Shown piece after piece: positions 17,833 to 25,931 of a stretch of 64,000 nucleotides of DNA (position 1 is the first letter of the stretch; every line of letters begins with the position of its first letter). The position numbers and the translations under genes are program-made. The stretch comes from Thalassospira lohafexi (lineage in GTDB: Bacteria > Pseudomonadota > Alphaproteobacteria > Rhodospirillales > Thalassospiraceae): the NCBI RefSeq assembly GCF_002844275.1, contig NZ_NXGX01000001.1, positions 310,001 through 374,000 on the forward strand. Direction: 5' to 3'. A model generated the notes under the pieces. It was not told where the DNA came from. It worked only from the letters and a program-made list of their open reading frames with translations, and made no database searches.

Positions 17833-19173
17833 ATGCCGAAAAAGGCCCCCGAACTGAGTGCCGCCGCCGTTCGCCGCTTGTCGTGGGGCGAGGACGGGAA
17901 ACCACGTTATCACGCCGTTGGTGGTGTGTCGGGCTTGTTGCTGCAATGTCGCCCGCCTTTATCGGAAACGGCTTCGGGTTCGAGATCATGGATTTTGCGA
18001 ACGGTGGTCGGGGCAAAGCGCCGGGACATCGGCCTTGGTGGATATCCTGATGTTTCCCTTGCTGATGCCCGCGAGTCGGCGCGTGAGATGAAAGCCAAGA
18101 TAAAGGCGGGGATTGATCCTGTCGCAGAACGTAAAAAGGCCAAACAGGCGCTAATCCGCGTTCAAGGCAAAGCCCTAACATTTGAAGCCGCCGCCCGTAC
18201 ATTCATTGAAGAAATAAAAGCCCCTGTATTGAGCAACCCAAAACACTTAGCCCAGTGGTCCAGAACGCTTGAAGATTACGTTTTCCCATACATCGGGAAA
18301 ATGGGGGTGGGTGACATTGAAACGGCCCATATCGTGGCCCTTTTGCAGCCCATATGGCAATCTAAGACAGAAACGGCAACACGAGTAAGGGGCCGCATTG
18401 CAAACGTCTTAGATTGGGCAATTTCGGCTGGTTATAGAGACGCTGCAAACCCCGCCGCTCTACCATTGATCAAGCCCTTGCTTGCCGATGCTACCAAGCT
18501 GAAAAAAGCCAAACAAACACACATGCCCGCCTTGGGTTTCGAGGATGCATATCGGTTTATGCAGGACTTACGGGGGCGCGATACAATAACGGCGATTGCC
18601 CTTGATTTTCTTATCCTGACCGCCGCACGTCCTGACCAAACAACGGGTGCTTTGTGGTCGGAGATTGATCTGAAAAACCGCTTATGGTGTATTCCCGAAA
18701 ACAGAATGAAAAAATCATGGCGAACGCATACAGTCGCCCTAAACGATGATGCAATGCGAATACTTGAAAACATGCCACGTATGGCCGGTTCTGACCTTGT
18801 TTTCAATGCGGTAAAGGGCGGCAAAATATCAGGAAACGGTATGATTAACGTCATCACGCGAATGCACAAACAAGACATAGCCAATGGCGGGCCGGGCTAT
18901 GTCGATAAGAAACAAGGAAACGCCAGAGTAACAGCGCACGGTTTTAGAACGACCTTTGGCGAGTGGGCAAGACGGCAGCGCGATTTTGCGGACGAAATAT
19001 CGGAATTGGCTTTGTCTCACGTCAACTCGGATGAAACGCGGGCTGCATACAAGCGTGATGCCATGATGGACGAAAGGGCGCGGTTGATGAGGCGATGGGG
19101 CGAGTTTCTGCGCAAACCACCTGTTGAAACCAAAGGCCAGAATGTCGTGGATATTGAACGGGTTAAGGCTTAA
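17833..19173 (+). CDS. int: P4-type tyrosine integrase
   Basis: About 446 residues. The N-terminal ~90 residues form the DUF4102 arm-binding domain (RDIGLGGYPDVSLADARE), then a core-binding SAM-like domain (~100-200) and the catalytic domain. The catalytic set is visible: Arg in TAARPDQTTGALWSEID, His-x-x-Arg in AHGFRTTFGEWAR, His in LALSHVN and the Tyr nucleophile in RAAYKRD. I start at ATG 17833, preceded by AGGA; a GTG at 17779 is in frame. It inserts the element into the tRNA-Ser 3' end and lies next to attL. Family members also act in satellites and islands. Confidence 0.92.
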   Translation: MPKKAPELSAAAVRRLSWGEDGKPRYHAVGGVSGLLLQCRPPLSETASGSRSWILRTVVGAKRRDIGLGGYPDVSLADARESAREMKAKIKAGIDPVAERKKAKQALIRVQGKALTFEAAARTFIEEIKAPVLSNPKHLAQWSRTLEDYVFPYIGKMGVGDIETAHIVALLQPIWQSKTETATRVRGRIANVLDWAISAGYRDAANPAALPLIKPLLADATKLKKAKQTHMPALGFEDAYRFMQDLRGRDTITAIALDFLILTAARPDQTTGALWSEIDLKNRLWCIPENRMKKSWRTHTVALNDDAMRILENMPRMAGSDLVFNAVKGGKISGNGMINVITRMHKQDIANGGPGYVDKKQGNARVTAHGFRTTFGEWARRQRDFADEISELALSHVNSDETRAAYKRDAMMDERARLMRRWGEFLRKPPVETKGQNVVDIERVKA

Positions 19174-19197
19174 TTTTAGTCAATAGTACAGTTTGTG

Positions 19198-19226
19198 TTG
19201 ACAAGTATTGCCTGATTGCATATGGT
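19198..19226 (+). promoter_or_regulatory. Sigma-70-type promoter for the alpA-primase operon
   Basis: A perfect -35 hexamer TTGACA (19198-19203), a 17-bp spacer and a -10 hexamer TATGGT (19221-19226) lie just after the integrase stop. Transcription would begin near 19233 and run through a leader of about 175 bases that carries repeated CGAATCAAA boxes before the alpA-like gene at 19407. Confidence 0.6.
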
Positions 19227-19302
19227 TGAAAGCGAAAGGGCAGGAGTCTGTCTTTTTATTCGACAATAGCCCCGCAGTGATGCGCTGGCACATCTAACCT
19301 TA

Positions 19303-19377
19303 CGAATCAAAGAAAGAACGAATCAAATGTCGATTGTGGTTGTAACCGACCGCCGACGCGTTGATTTCTTTGATTCG
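19303..19377. repeat. CGAATCAAA boxes in inverted and direct orientation
   Basis: CGAATCAAAGAAA (19303-19315) is exactly repeated in reverse complement at 19365-19377, and a second forward CGAATCAAA lies at 19319-19327. All sit in the leader between the promoter at 19198 and the alpA-like start at 19407. They look like operator sites for a small DNA-binding protein of the element; an RNA stem-loop is an alternative because they are downstream of the predicted start of transcription. Confidence 0.6.
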
Positions 19378-19406
19378 CGCCGGTGGTCCTTTGAGAGGGC
19401 CTTGAA

Positions 19407-19589
19407 ATGGCGCAGTATCTATCAGTTAAGCAGGTTGCGGAACGCTATTCCGTATCTGCCCCCACGGTCTGGCGATGGGCGCAGGCCAATAATTTCCCTC
19501 AACCCGTAAGAATCACTGGAAATTGTACGCGCTGGCGTATGGTTGACATCGAAGCATGGGAAAAATCCCGTTTCGGGGGTGCGGCATGA
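19407..19589 (+). CDS. AlpA-family regulator/excisionase
   Basis: A 60-residue protein with the winged-helix signature of AlpA/MerR-like excisionases: YLSVKQVAERYSVSAPTVWRWAQ, then FPQPVRITGNCTRWRMVDIEAWEKSR. P4 Vis/AlpA proteins of this type activate or repress integrase and promote excision. Its stop overlaps the next start (ATGA at 19586). The repeated boxes upstream make autoregulation plausible. Confidence 0.85.
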   Translation: MAQYLSVKQVAERYSVSAPTVWRWAQANNFPQPVRITGNCTRWRMVDIEAWEKSRFGGAA

Positions 19590-19795
19590 CCTGTTACACC
19601 CGTACCGAACTAACCCCCGGCACTTTCTTAACATTTGATCAAGTCGCAGAACGCCTTGTTGGTTTCGCGGACTGGCCGGGCGATCTTTACAAATTCCCGA
19701 CCCCCGTAAACACCCCAGATGGCCTGAAATGGAAGGCCGAAGAAATTGCGCGGATCGAAAACCGTTTGTGTGATCTGCTTGATGGGGGTGCGTAA
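19586..19795 (+). CDS. Small AlpA-like protein of the satellite
   Basis: 69 residues from the ATG at 19586, chosen because it forms an ATGA overlap with the alpA-like stop. LTFDQVAERLVGFADWPGDLYKFPTPV, then LKWKAEEIARIE, keeps the pattern helix-turn-helix, Phe-Pro-x-Pro and a Trp followed by an acidic helix, as in AlpA proteins, though more distantly. The TAATG overlap with the primase gene makes it part of the replication operon. The function is unknown; regulation or help in replication is possible. Confidence 0.65.
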   Translation: MTCYTRTELTPGTFLTFDQVAERLVGFADWPGDLYKFPTPVNTPDGLKWKAEEIARIENRLCDLLDGGA

Positions 19796-20898
19796 TGGTT
19801 GCACAAAAGAAAATGCCGGGGATGGCGGCAACCATCACCCGGTCAAAAATCAAAACTAACACTGATAATGTAGCCCGAAACCTTCGCTTTGGTCAAGATT
19901 TAAATGACGTGGCGTCAGAGATGGAAGCTACGGCGCTGCGCTTGCTTGGTAAACCGTCCCACCGAACCAATACCCAAATGCGTTACGGTAACAAAGGATC
20001 GATGGCGATCAATCTTTCATCCGGCACATGGTTTTGTCACGAGTCGGGCGAAGGCGGCGGCGTCCTCGATCTAGTTACCCGCGAAACCGGCCTTGTGGGG
20101 CGGAAAGCGGCTGAATGGCTGGGGATTGCCGATCCCGATTGGCAACCTCGCGATAATTCTACCGTGAGGGTAGAGAGCGAGGCCGAGAAAGCCGAGAAGG
20201 CCAAACGCCGAAGCATTGCGCTTGATATATGGAAAGCGTCCCAGCGGGCCGAAAATAGCCCCGTAGAGGCGTATCTCAAAGGGCGTGGTCTTGATTGCAA
20301 AATCCCCTTAACGATACGGTTTAACCCGAATTGCCTTCATATAGCTTCAGGTGCGTACAAGCCCGCAATGATCAGTGCGATTACGCGGTGGCCAGACAAT
20401 GAGGTTATCGCGGTTCATCGGACATATCTGGAGCAAAACGACAAGGGCGGCTGGATCAAAGCCCGTGTCAATTCCGCCAAGATGGTTTTGGGGGCGATTG
20501 ATGGCGGGGCGATCCGCATGGGGCCGCTTGCTGGTGAAACCTTGGCACTCGCAGAGGGTGTCGAGGATGCCCTTGCCCTAGCGGAAATGACGGGCGGTCC
20601 TGTATGGTCGGTTATTTCTGCATCTAACTTCGCCACCGTTAAATTACCTAATGAAATCAGTGGCTTAATCATCGGCTCTGATGCTGATAAGGCTGGCGAC
20701 AAGGCGGCGGTAAAGGCCCACAAGGCTTTTTCGTCCCGTCTGACTGTTAAACGCTGGCCGCTCAAAAAAGGTACTGATTGCCTCGATCAGTTGTCCGACT
20801 GGCAGGAACGAGTTGCCTTGATGGGAATACCCCCCGCGAGCGTGCGCCGGTTTGATGTTTTGCACGAGATGTTGAAAAAGATCGGGGGGCAGAAATGA
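19795..20898 (+). CDS. Toprim-domain primase-like protein
   Basis: 367 residues. The N-terminal part (MRYGNKGSMAINLSSGTWFCHESGEGGGVLDLV) matches the zinc-binding-like or DUF7146 domain of phage primases; residues ~110-230 contain YLKGRGLDCKIPLTIRFNPNCLH, and a Toprim fold follows with LALAEGVEDALALAEM and GLIIGSDADKAGDKAA (the acidic metal-binding residues). It probably primes replication together with the helicase that overlaps its end by 4 bp (ATGA). In P4 these functions are joined in one alpha protein; here they are split. Confidence 0.85.
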   Translation: MVAQKKMPGMAATITRSKIKTNTDNVARNLRFGQDLNDVASEMEATALRLLGKPSHRTNTQMRYGNKGSMAINLSSGTWFCHESGEGGGVLDLVTRETGLVGRKAAEWLGIADPDWQPRDNSTVRVESEAEKAEKAKRRSIALDIWKASQRAENSPVEAYLKGRGLDCKIPLTIRFNPNCLHIASGAYKPAMISAITRWPDNEVIAVHRTYLEQNDKGGWIKARVNSAKMVLGAIDGGAIRMGPLAGETLALAEGVEDALALAEMTGGPVWSVISASNFATVKLPNEISGLIIGSDADKAGDKAAVKAHKAFSSRLTVKRWPLKKGTDCLDQLSDWQERVALMGIPPASVRRFDVLHEMLKKIGGQK

Positions 20899-22340
20899 AC
20901 GCGCCTTTTGATGATGTTATGACCATTGCGCAACCGATTGCAGACCGCGAAATAGACGCAGATTTTGCGTACAGCCAAGACACACTTGCGACTAAACTTG
21001 CTCATTGTGATTTTGGGGTAAACGCGAGATATGCAGGCGACTTGGGAAAATGGATGTTGTTCGACGGGACTGTGTGGAAAGCTGATCCCAATATACAGCA
21101 CATTACAGCGGTTCGTGAGTTCATGCGTGGCCAAGCAGCACAACTTAAACGTGATACCGAACAGGCGGTGTCTAGGGTAAATGATCCCAAAGATGCCGAT
21201 AGTATCATCACGAAAGGCAAGCGAAAGGCCGTGGGCTTGCTGCATTCGTCAACTATTATGTCTGTTGCAAGCCTTGCGCGGTCTAACCCGGAAATGGCTG
21301 TTAGCAGTGGCGATTTTGATGCTGATCCGCTTCTTTTGGGGACGCCTGATGGGACGGTTGATTTGCGCACGGGTGATCTTCGCCCAGCCAAGCGGGATGA
21401 CTATATCACAACACTGACCGCCGTTTCACCGGCCCCGAAAGGAGCGAATGCCCCGACATGGGAAAAATTCCTTGATCGGGCATTCGCGGGTGATAAGGAC
21501 CTGATTGCCTTTATGCAGAAACTTGCCGGTTATTCCCTGACAGGGATGACCACGGAACATAAATTGTTTTTCGCATATGGGACCGGGCGAAATGGCAAAT
21601 CGGTGTTCATCAACACGATCTCCGGGATGATGGGTGATTACGCCAAACGTGCATCATCATCTGTCTTTCTGGACTCAAAGAATGAAAGGCACCCGACTGA
21701 ATTGGCCGCGCTAAGATCGGCAAGACTTGTTTCGGGTTCAGAATTGCCAGCAGGCAAGGCTTGGAATGAGAGCATAATCAAAGACCTGACGGGCGGCGAC
21801 GTTGTTTCTGCCCGGTTCATGCGCGGGGATTTGTTCGAGTTCAAGCCGCAGTTCTCGTTAATCATTGCGGGCAACCACCAGCCTAGTTTCAAAGGTGTTG
21901 ACGAGGCTATTCGCGCCCGTGTTGCGATGATACCGTTTACGGTTACGATCCCGGAGAGTGAGCGCGACCCGGACTTGCCAAACCAACTTGAAGCCGAATG
22001 GCCTGCTATCTTACGGTGGGCTATCGATGGATGCCTTATGTGGCAGCGCGAGGGGCTATCTATCCCCACCGCAATCAAAGAGGCGTCGGAGGAATATTTG
22101 GAAGCCGAGGACACACTAGGCGAGTTTATTTCTGAATGCCTTGTTGTCGATCCCGATGCCAGAACGTATGGCAAGGAGATGTATGCCGCCTTTAAGGATT
22201 GGCAAATTGAAAACGGAGTACAGCAAGTTTGGTCGAGCAAGGCAATGAAGCAAGCCCTCAAAGAGCGGGGATTTGTTTACAAACGTCTTACTGGTGGGGC
22301 TATGGGTTTCGTTGGTGTGAGGCCGAAAATAGGATGCTAA
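20895..22340 (+). CDS. D5-type/SF3 replicative helicase (P4 family primase C-terminal type)
   Basis: 481 residues. The N-terminal ~180 residues (YAGDLGKWMLFDGTVWKAD, LLGTPDGTVDLRTGDLRPA) are the D5_N domain. The SF3 helicase follows: Walker A YGTGRNGKSVFINTI (about residue 230), Walker B-like RLVSGSELPAG, and sensor FSLIIAGNHQP. A C-terminal winged-helix part (VWSSKAMKQALKERGFVYKR) may bind the origin. It would unwind an origin, and iteron-like repeats lie immediately downstream at 22407-22516. A clear terminator follows the stop. Confidence 0.9.
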   Translation: MNAPFDDVMTIAQPIADREIDADFAYSQDTLATKLAHCDFGVNARYAGDLGKWMLFDGTVWKADPNIQHITAVREFMRGQAAQLKRDTEQAVSRVNDPKDADSIITKGKRKAVGLLHSSTIMSVASLARSNPEMAVSSGDFDADPLLLGTPDGTVDLRTGDLRPAKRDDYITTLTAVSPAPKGANAPTWEKFLDRAFAGDKDLIAFMQKLAGYSLTGMTTEHKLFFAYGTGRNGKSVFINTISGMMGDYAKRASSSVFLDSKNERHPTELAALRSARLVSGSELPAGKAWNESIIKDLTGGDVVSARFMRGDLFEFKPQFSLIIAGNHQPSFKGVDEAIRARVAMIPFTVTIPESERDPDLPNQLEAEWPAILRWAIDGCLMWQREGLSIPTAIKEASEEYLEAEDTLGEFISECLVVDPDARTYGKEMYAAFKDWQIENGVQQVWSSKAMKQALKERGFVYKRLTGGAMGFVGVRPKIGC

Positions 22341-22358
22341 TCACGCCAAAATCTAACT

Positions 22359-22390
22359 TGGGCCGGGGTTTTCTCCGGTCCTTTTTTTTT
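22359..22390 (+). terminator. Rho-independent terminator after the helicase gene
   Basis: GGGCCGG (from 22360) pairs with CCGGTCC across an eight-base loop and is followed by nine T residues. It ends the alpA-primase-helicase transcript 20 bp beyond the stop codon. Confidence 0.8.
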
Positions 22391-22406
22391 GCTCAAAATG
22401 GCGAAT

Positions 22407-22516
22407 AGTGAAGAAAGTGAAGAAAGTGAAGTTTTTTCCTATTTAGGACGTAGGTAAAAAAAGGGGGTCTAATTTTGCATACGTCGATAAATGTAAAAAA
22501 GTTCACTAATTTCACT
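22407..22516. other. Putative iteron-type replication origin
   Basis: AGTGAA occurs three times at exact 9-bp spacing (22407, 22416, 22425) and twice in reverse orientation, again at 9-bp spacing (22502, 22511). Between them lies a stretch with A/T runs (TTTTTTCC, GGTAAAAAAA, TGTAAAAAA). P4 alpha protein binds short GGTGAACAG-type iterons at its origin, so this AGTGAAGAA array beside a P4-type helicase gene is a good origin candidate. No function is shown by the sequence alone. Confidence 0.5.
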
Positions 22517-22664
22517 ACTAAAGGCTAAGTCATTGATATTATTAAAAACACGAGTGACGTTTTTGTAGAGTTATAGCGATTGGGGGAAAATTGGGCAAAT
22601 TGAGGAAATCAGGCCGTCCCTTTTCTGAATCCAATCTGTCTTTGTGGTGAAATATCATGCTTGG

Positions 22665-22682
22665 TTGTGGTAATATAATACC
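22665..22682 (+). repeat. 18-bp repeat with TATAAT, copy 1
   Basis: TTGTGGTAATATAATACC is identical to 23014-23031. It contains TATAAT at 22674-22679 as a possible -10 box and an imperfect palindrome GGTA...TACC, so it may be a promoter plus operator. No good -35 is visible, which would fit activation by an element-encoded protein. Confidence 0.55.
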
Positions 22683-22685
22683 AAT

Positions 22686-22767
22686 GGGATAGAACTTAGT
22701 AGCCTTAAGGTACCCACTAGAAACGTGCATACAGACTTGCCCTTGCCTTTGTGTGAGGGCTTTTTTT
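22686..22767 (+). ncRNA. Candidate small RNA of the satellite control region
   Basis: If transcription starts behind the TATAAT at 22674-22679, it would end at the hairpin GCCCT (22739-22743) / AGGGC (22756-22760) followed by seven T residues (22761-22767), giving an RNA of roughly 80 nucleotides with no reading frame. Satellite P4 makes a short CI RNA controlling its replication genes, so a regulatory RNA here is plausible. There is no homology evidence. Confidence 0.35.
22739..22767 (+). terminator. Rho-independent terminator in the control region
   Basis: A five-pair GC-rich stem GCCCT/AGGGC with a twelve-base loop and a T7 tract. There is no gene directly upstream other than the putative small RNA. 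The stem is short, so efficiency is uncertain. Confidence 0.5.
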
Positions 22768-23013
22768 ATGGGTATGATTGAAGGTTTTCCCATAGTCAAA
22801 ATCTATCGGTGATAGGTAAAAGCTATGATGATTTGCGATTTGATAGGTTGTGTGTATGGGTGGTTAATATTTAATCACATATTCCCGACCTGCCTAAAAA
22901 ATAGGTTCGACGGACAACCCCTCCGTAACTACCCACCAATTATCAGTTGTTTGGGGGTTAATTTCACTTTTACCCGTTTAATTACCCAACAACTCTATTT
23001 TCTTATCTGCATT

Positions 23014-23092
23014 TTGTGGTAATATAATACCGTAATAACGGGGTGATTACCGATCAATTGCCCATCAATTGCCAGTATGGAGAGGGTTAATC
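23014..23092 (+). promoter_or_regulatory. 18-bp repeat copy 2 and operator-like repeats before the terS-like gene
   Basis: The second copy of TTGTGGTAATATAATACC (23014-23031, TATAAT at 23024-23029) is about 60 bp ahead of the terminase operon. ATCAATTGCC is repeated at 23053-23062 and 23064-23073 (11-bp step), and GGAGAGG before ATG 23093 is a strong ribosome site. The shared 18-mer suggests that the late (packaging) operon and the candidate small RNA are controlled by the same protein. The bases 22768-23013 show no supported feature. Confidence 0.5.
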
Positions 23093-23509
23093 ATGGCTAG
23101 GCCGTACACATCATTACCACCGGGTGCAAAGCGTCACCTTGAATCTATGGCTGAAAATGGATTGCTGAGCGAGAGCCGAGCAGCCAGCGCACTTGGTATG
23201 CCATTTGACCAGTTCAAGCGGGTTGTTGCCGACGATGCTGATTCCAAGAAGATTTGGGAAAACGCGTTATCGATTGAGAGAGACACGTTGCTTGAAAACC
23301 TATGGGCTTTGGCTACAAGCGGCGACCGTCAAGCGGCTATTGCCCTTCTAGCGGCTCGGCATGGGTTCGACGAAAAGAAACCGGGTAGCGGTAATAACGT
23401 AACGGTTAACTTTTCTTTCCCCGCAGCCCTTGGTGATGACGAATATATGAAGACGGTAGAGGCCCACAAAAAGATGATCTCAAGCGCGGAAGGCGGCAAG
23501 GATGCTTGA
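23093..23509 (+). CDS. Small terminase subunit-like protein
   Basis: 138 residues from ATG 23093, preceded by GGAGAGG. LSESRAASALGMPFDQFKRVVADDADSKKIWENALSIERDTLLENLWALATSGDRQAAIALLAARHGF follows the pattern of phage small terminases: a helix-turn-helix, a long acidic helix and an end like 'ALIFLLKARHG'. It would recognise the packaging site and present DNA to TerL, whose gene lies 200 bp downstream. The identity is by pattern and by context. Confidence 0.65.
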   Translation: MARPYTSLPPGAKRHLESMAENGLLSESRAASALGMPFDQFKRVVADDADSKKIWENALSIERDTLLENLWALATSGDRQAAIALLAARHGFDEKKPGSGNNVTVNFSFPAALGDDEYMKTVEAHKKMISSAEGGKDA

Positions 23510-23711
23510 TCAAGGAAACGGACAGCAAGACCTTGAGACTAACCCGGAAGATAACGCGGAATATATCGACTTTAACGAGCCTTGCGACTGGCTTGATCAG
23601 TTTACCACCGATGACGCTAAACGCGCCCTTACCGTTGTTTTATGGACCTGTATCGGTTTCGGTTTCGGTGTTGTGTTTGGCTTTGTAGACCCAATGGGAT
23701 TCATGATGTAA
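23502..23711 (+). CDS. Small single-helix membrane protein of the satellite
   Basis: 69 residues, overlapping the end of the terS-like gene by 8 bp and the start of terL by one base (TAATG), so it is translated in the packaging operon. An acidic N-terminal half (DLETNPEDNAEYIDFNEPCDWLDQF) is followed by one hydrophobic helix (TVVLWTCIGFGFGVVFGFV). Not recognised. Membrane-associated regulation or interference with another phage are only guesses. Confidence 0.6.
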   Translation: MLDQGNGQQDLETNPEDNAEYIDFNEPCDWLDQFTTDDAKRALTVVLWTCIGFGFGVVFGFVDPMGFMM

Positions 23712-25147
23712 TGAGCAACATAGTCACCATCGAACCAGACAAACTTACCCCGTTACAGGCTCGGATCATGGCGGTGCCTGATGCCCATGATATGGCGATA
23801 TTGGGGGGGCGAGGTTATGGTAAGACAAGGGTGGCGATCCTCATTGCCCTTCGGTTCTGCGAACAGTATGGCAACCACGCCAAGGTGCTAATCGTGCGCC
23901 GTTCGTTTCCGGGGCTGGGAGAGATTGAGCAAGAATGCTTGACTATCTTCACCCAAATCTATGGCACATCTTTCAATTACAACAGTCAAAAGCACCGATT
24001 CAAAATGCCCAATGGTGGCACGATTAGCCTTGATCAACTCGATCATGAGTCGGACTTCGCCAAATTTCAAGGCCGGTCCTTTGGATTGATTGTTGCGGAC
24101 GAGGCGGGGCAGTATCCGTCGCCTAATTTGCTAGATCGGTTGCGGTCCTCACTACGTGCGCCCCTTGGCATTCCCACCCGTTATATCATCACAGCAAACC
24201 CCGGTGGCCCCGGACACGGTTGGATAAAAAAACGCCACGTCCTGCGCCCTGAGTGGGAACCTTACACCGATGACAACACGGGCATTTCGTTTGTCACTGT
24301 GAATGGTACTTATGAATCCAACATATTCATTGACCGGGAAAAGTACGCTCGTAACTTGCGGGCCTCTAATGCGGCTGATCCTGCCCTTGTGCAAGCATGG
24401 CTATCGGGTGACTGGACAGCGATCAGTGGTGCGTTCTTTGAATGCCTCACGGATAAAAGCATGTTTGACCCGTGGCAATCACTTCCGGGTGGTGTGGGGA
24501 TCGAGCGTCACACTGATTTTATGCATCACGGCGAAGTTAAAGCCCGTCACGAGTGGAAATTTTATCTTGCTGGCGATTATGGCTATGCCGCACCGTCGGT
24601 ATTCCTCGCTATGGCCGAAAGCCCCGGTTTGGAACATGAAGGCCGGTTCTATCCCCGTGGTTCTAAGATCGTATTCGATGAGGTTGCGCTTGCTGGCATA
24701 GATGACCCATCGCTTGGCTTGCACATGATCGTGCCGGAACAAGCTGCAGCGATTAAGAGCATGACGGAACGGTGGGGAATACGTGCCGAAGGCGTGATTG
24801 ATGATGGTTGCTTTGCCAATATGGGCAGTCAGGAAGGCACTACCGCCGATCAGTTCCGTAAAGCTGGCGTTCATTTCAGAAGGGCGCACAAAGGCTCTCG
24901 CATGTCGGGATGGAATATGCTGCGCACCCTTATGACCCAAGCCGGGCAACCTGACGTTCCGGGCCTGTATATCGGCAAAAACTGTCAATATTTGTGGGAA
25001 ACGCTGCCTTCACTTCCACGCGATCCACGCAAGCCCGAAGACCTAGACACCCGCGCCAACGATCATGGGGCAGATTCCCTACGTTATGGGTGCCTGAGAC
25101 GCGCCCCGATCTTAACCACCGGCCTAGGCTATGCAACTTGCCGTTAA
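23711..25147 (+). CDS. Large terminase subunit (ATPase-nuclease)
   Basis: 478 residues from ATG 23711. The ATPase has the Walker A variant LGGRGYGKTRVA (about residue 35) and Walker B FGLIVADEAGQYP (about 125), with a coupling motif near YIITANPGGPGHGW. The nuclease domain shows FYLAGDYGYAAPSVFLAM, EGVIDDGCFANMG and ANDHGADSLRYG, the three acidic positions of the RNase H-like fold. It is full length and looks intact, so the element encodes a complete packaging motor. The usual neighbour, a portal gene, is absent; the next gene is unrecognised. Confidence 0.85.
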   Translation: MSNIVTIEPDKLTPLQARIMAVPDAHDMAILGGRGYGKTRVAILIALRFCEQYGNHAKVLIVRRSFPGLGEIEQECLTIFTQIYGTSFNYNSQKHRFKMPNGGTISLDQLDHESDFAKFQGRSFGLIVADEAGQYPSPNLLDRLRSSLRAPLGIPTRYIITANPGGPGHGWIKKRHVLRPEWEPYTDDNTGISFVTVNGTYESNIFIDREKYARNLRASNAADPALVQAWLSGDWTAISGAFFECLTDKSMFDPWQSLPGGVGIERHTDFMHHGEVKARHEWKFYLAGDYGYAAPSVFLAMAESPGLEHEGRFYPRGSKIVFDEVALAGIDDPSLGLHMIVPEQAAAIKSMTERWGIRAEGVIDDGCFANMGSQEGTTADQFRKAGVHFRRAHKGSRMSGWNMLRTLMTQAGQPDVPGLYIGKNCQYLWETLPSLPRDPRKPEDLDTRANDHGADSLRYGCLRRAPILTTGLGYATCR

Positions 25148-25173
25148 CTTTACGACTATGAGAGGATAACACC

Positions 25174-25917
25174 ATGGATACCCACAATGCGATGAACCCG
25201 GCACGACGCACTAAGCGTAACCCAAGCCTGAGCATGACCCGCCACGAGTTGATTGGTATGAAGGCTGGCGATAAATGGGCTAACGATCCTGATATCAACC
25301 TAGCCCAACAGGCGCATAAACGTTACATCCACGCGATGGATGCCATTTCGAATATGATCAATGCACCTGATCCGCTCCTGACCCCCACGGCTAACCGCCA
25401 TCGCATTGAGGATGCGGGAAAAAAGGCTATCGAGAGCGCCTCTAAAACTGCACAGCGGGCCAGTTCCGAATTGCAGAAACGTATCGACGCCCTGAGCGAT
25501 ATCACCGATGAACGCCTTGGCCTGAAAACGTCTAACCCGGACGCAGCCGAAATCCGTTCGATCCTTCGGGGGATGGACGCAAAAGATAAACGCGCCGTTT
25601 TCCGCGATGCAATCAAAGCCGAGGATAGCACCCTGATCGGTGCCGTTCTGTCTGCATCCAATCCCATCATGTTGGGTGTGGATAATAGCCAAATGGCGAA
25701 GTGGCGTAACGAGGCGGAAAGTTCCCTAACCCCTGACCTCGTACAGTTCCGGGACGCGGCGGAATATACGATAAGCCTCTTGAATGACAGCTTTATCGCG
25801 AGCGTCAGCTTGATTGATCAAGTGACTGGTACGCCGATTGAACAAGCCGAAGATCAGGCCGCTATTGAGAACGCCAGAAAGGCTGAGAGCGCTCTTAGCG
25901 AAGCATTGTCAGGATAA
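25174..25917 (+). CDS. Unknown coiled-coil-rich protein of the packaging operon
   Basis: 247 residues, with AGAGGATA before ATG 25174. It is mostly helical, charged and Ala-rich (ESASKTAQRASSELQKRIDALSDITDERLGLKT), with no signal, membrane segment or recognised motif. The N-terminus is basic. It lies where phages carry portal genes but has neither the length (400-500 residues) nor the character of a portal. A virion-associated or capsid-assembly role is inferred only from position. Confidence 0.6.
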   Translation: MDTHNAMNPARRTKRNPSLSMTRHELIGMKAGDKWANDPDINLAQQAHKRYIHAMDAISNMINAPDPLLTPTANRHRIEDAGKKAIESASKTAQRASSELQKRIDALSDITDERLGLKTSNPDAAEIRSILRGMDAKDKRAVFRDAIKAEDSTLIGAVLSASNPIMLGVDNSQMAKWRNEAESSLTPDLVQFRDAAEYTISLLNDSFIASVSLIDQVTGTPIEQAEDQAAIENARKAESALSEALSG

Positions 25918-25931
25918 GTGGAGTTTCGATT

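Noticed and set aside
19327-19509. 60-codon forward frame overlapping the alpA-like gene
   Set aside because: Arg-rich shadow of the AlpA frame with no homology pattern; the 19407 frame carries the real motif.
22825-23022. 65-codon hydrophobic forward frame in the satellite control region
   Set aside because: No ribosome site or family-like sequence, and it runs over the 18-bp repeat; likely a by-product of AT-rich DNA.
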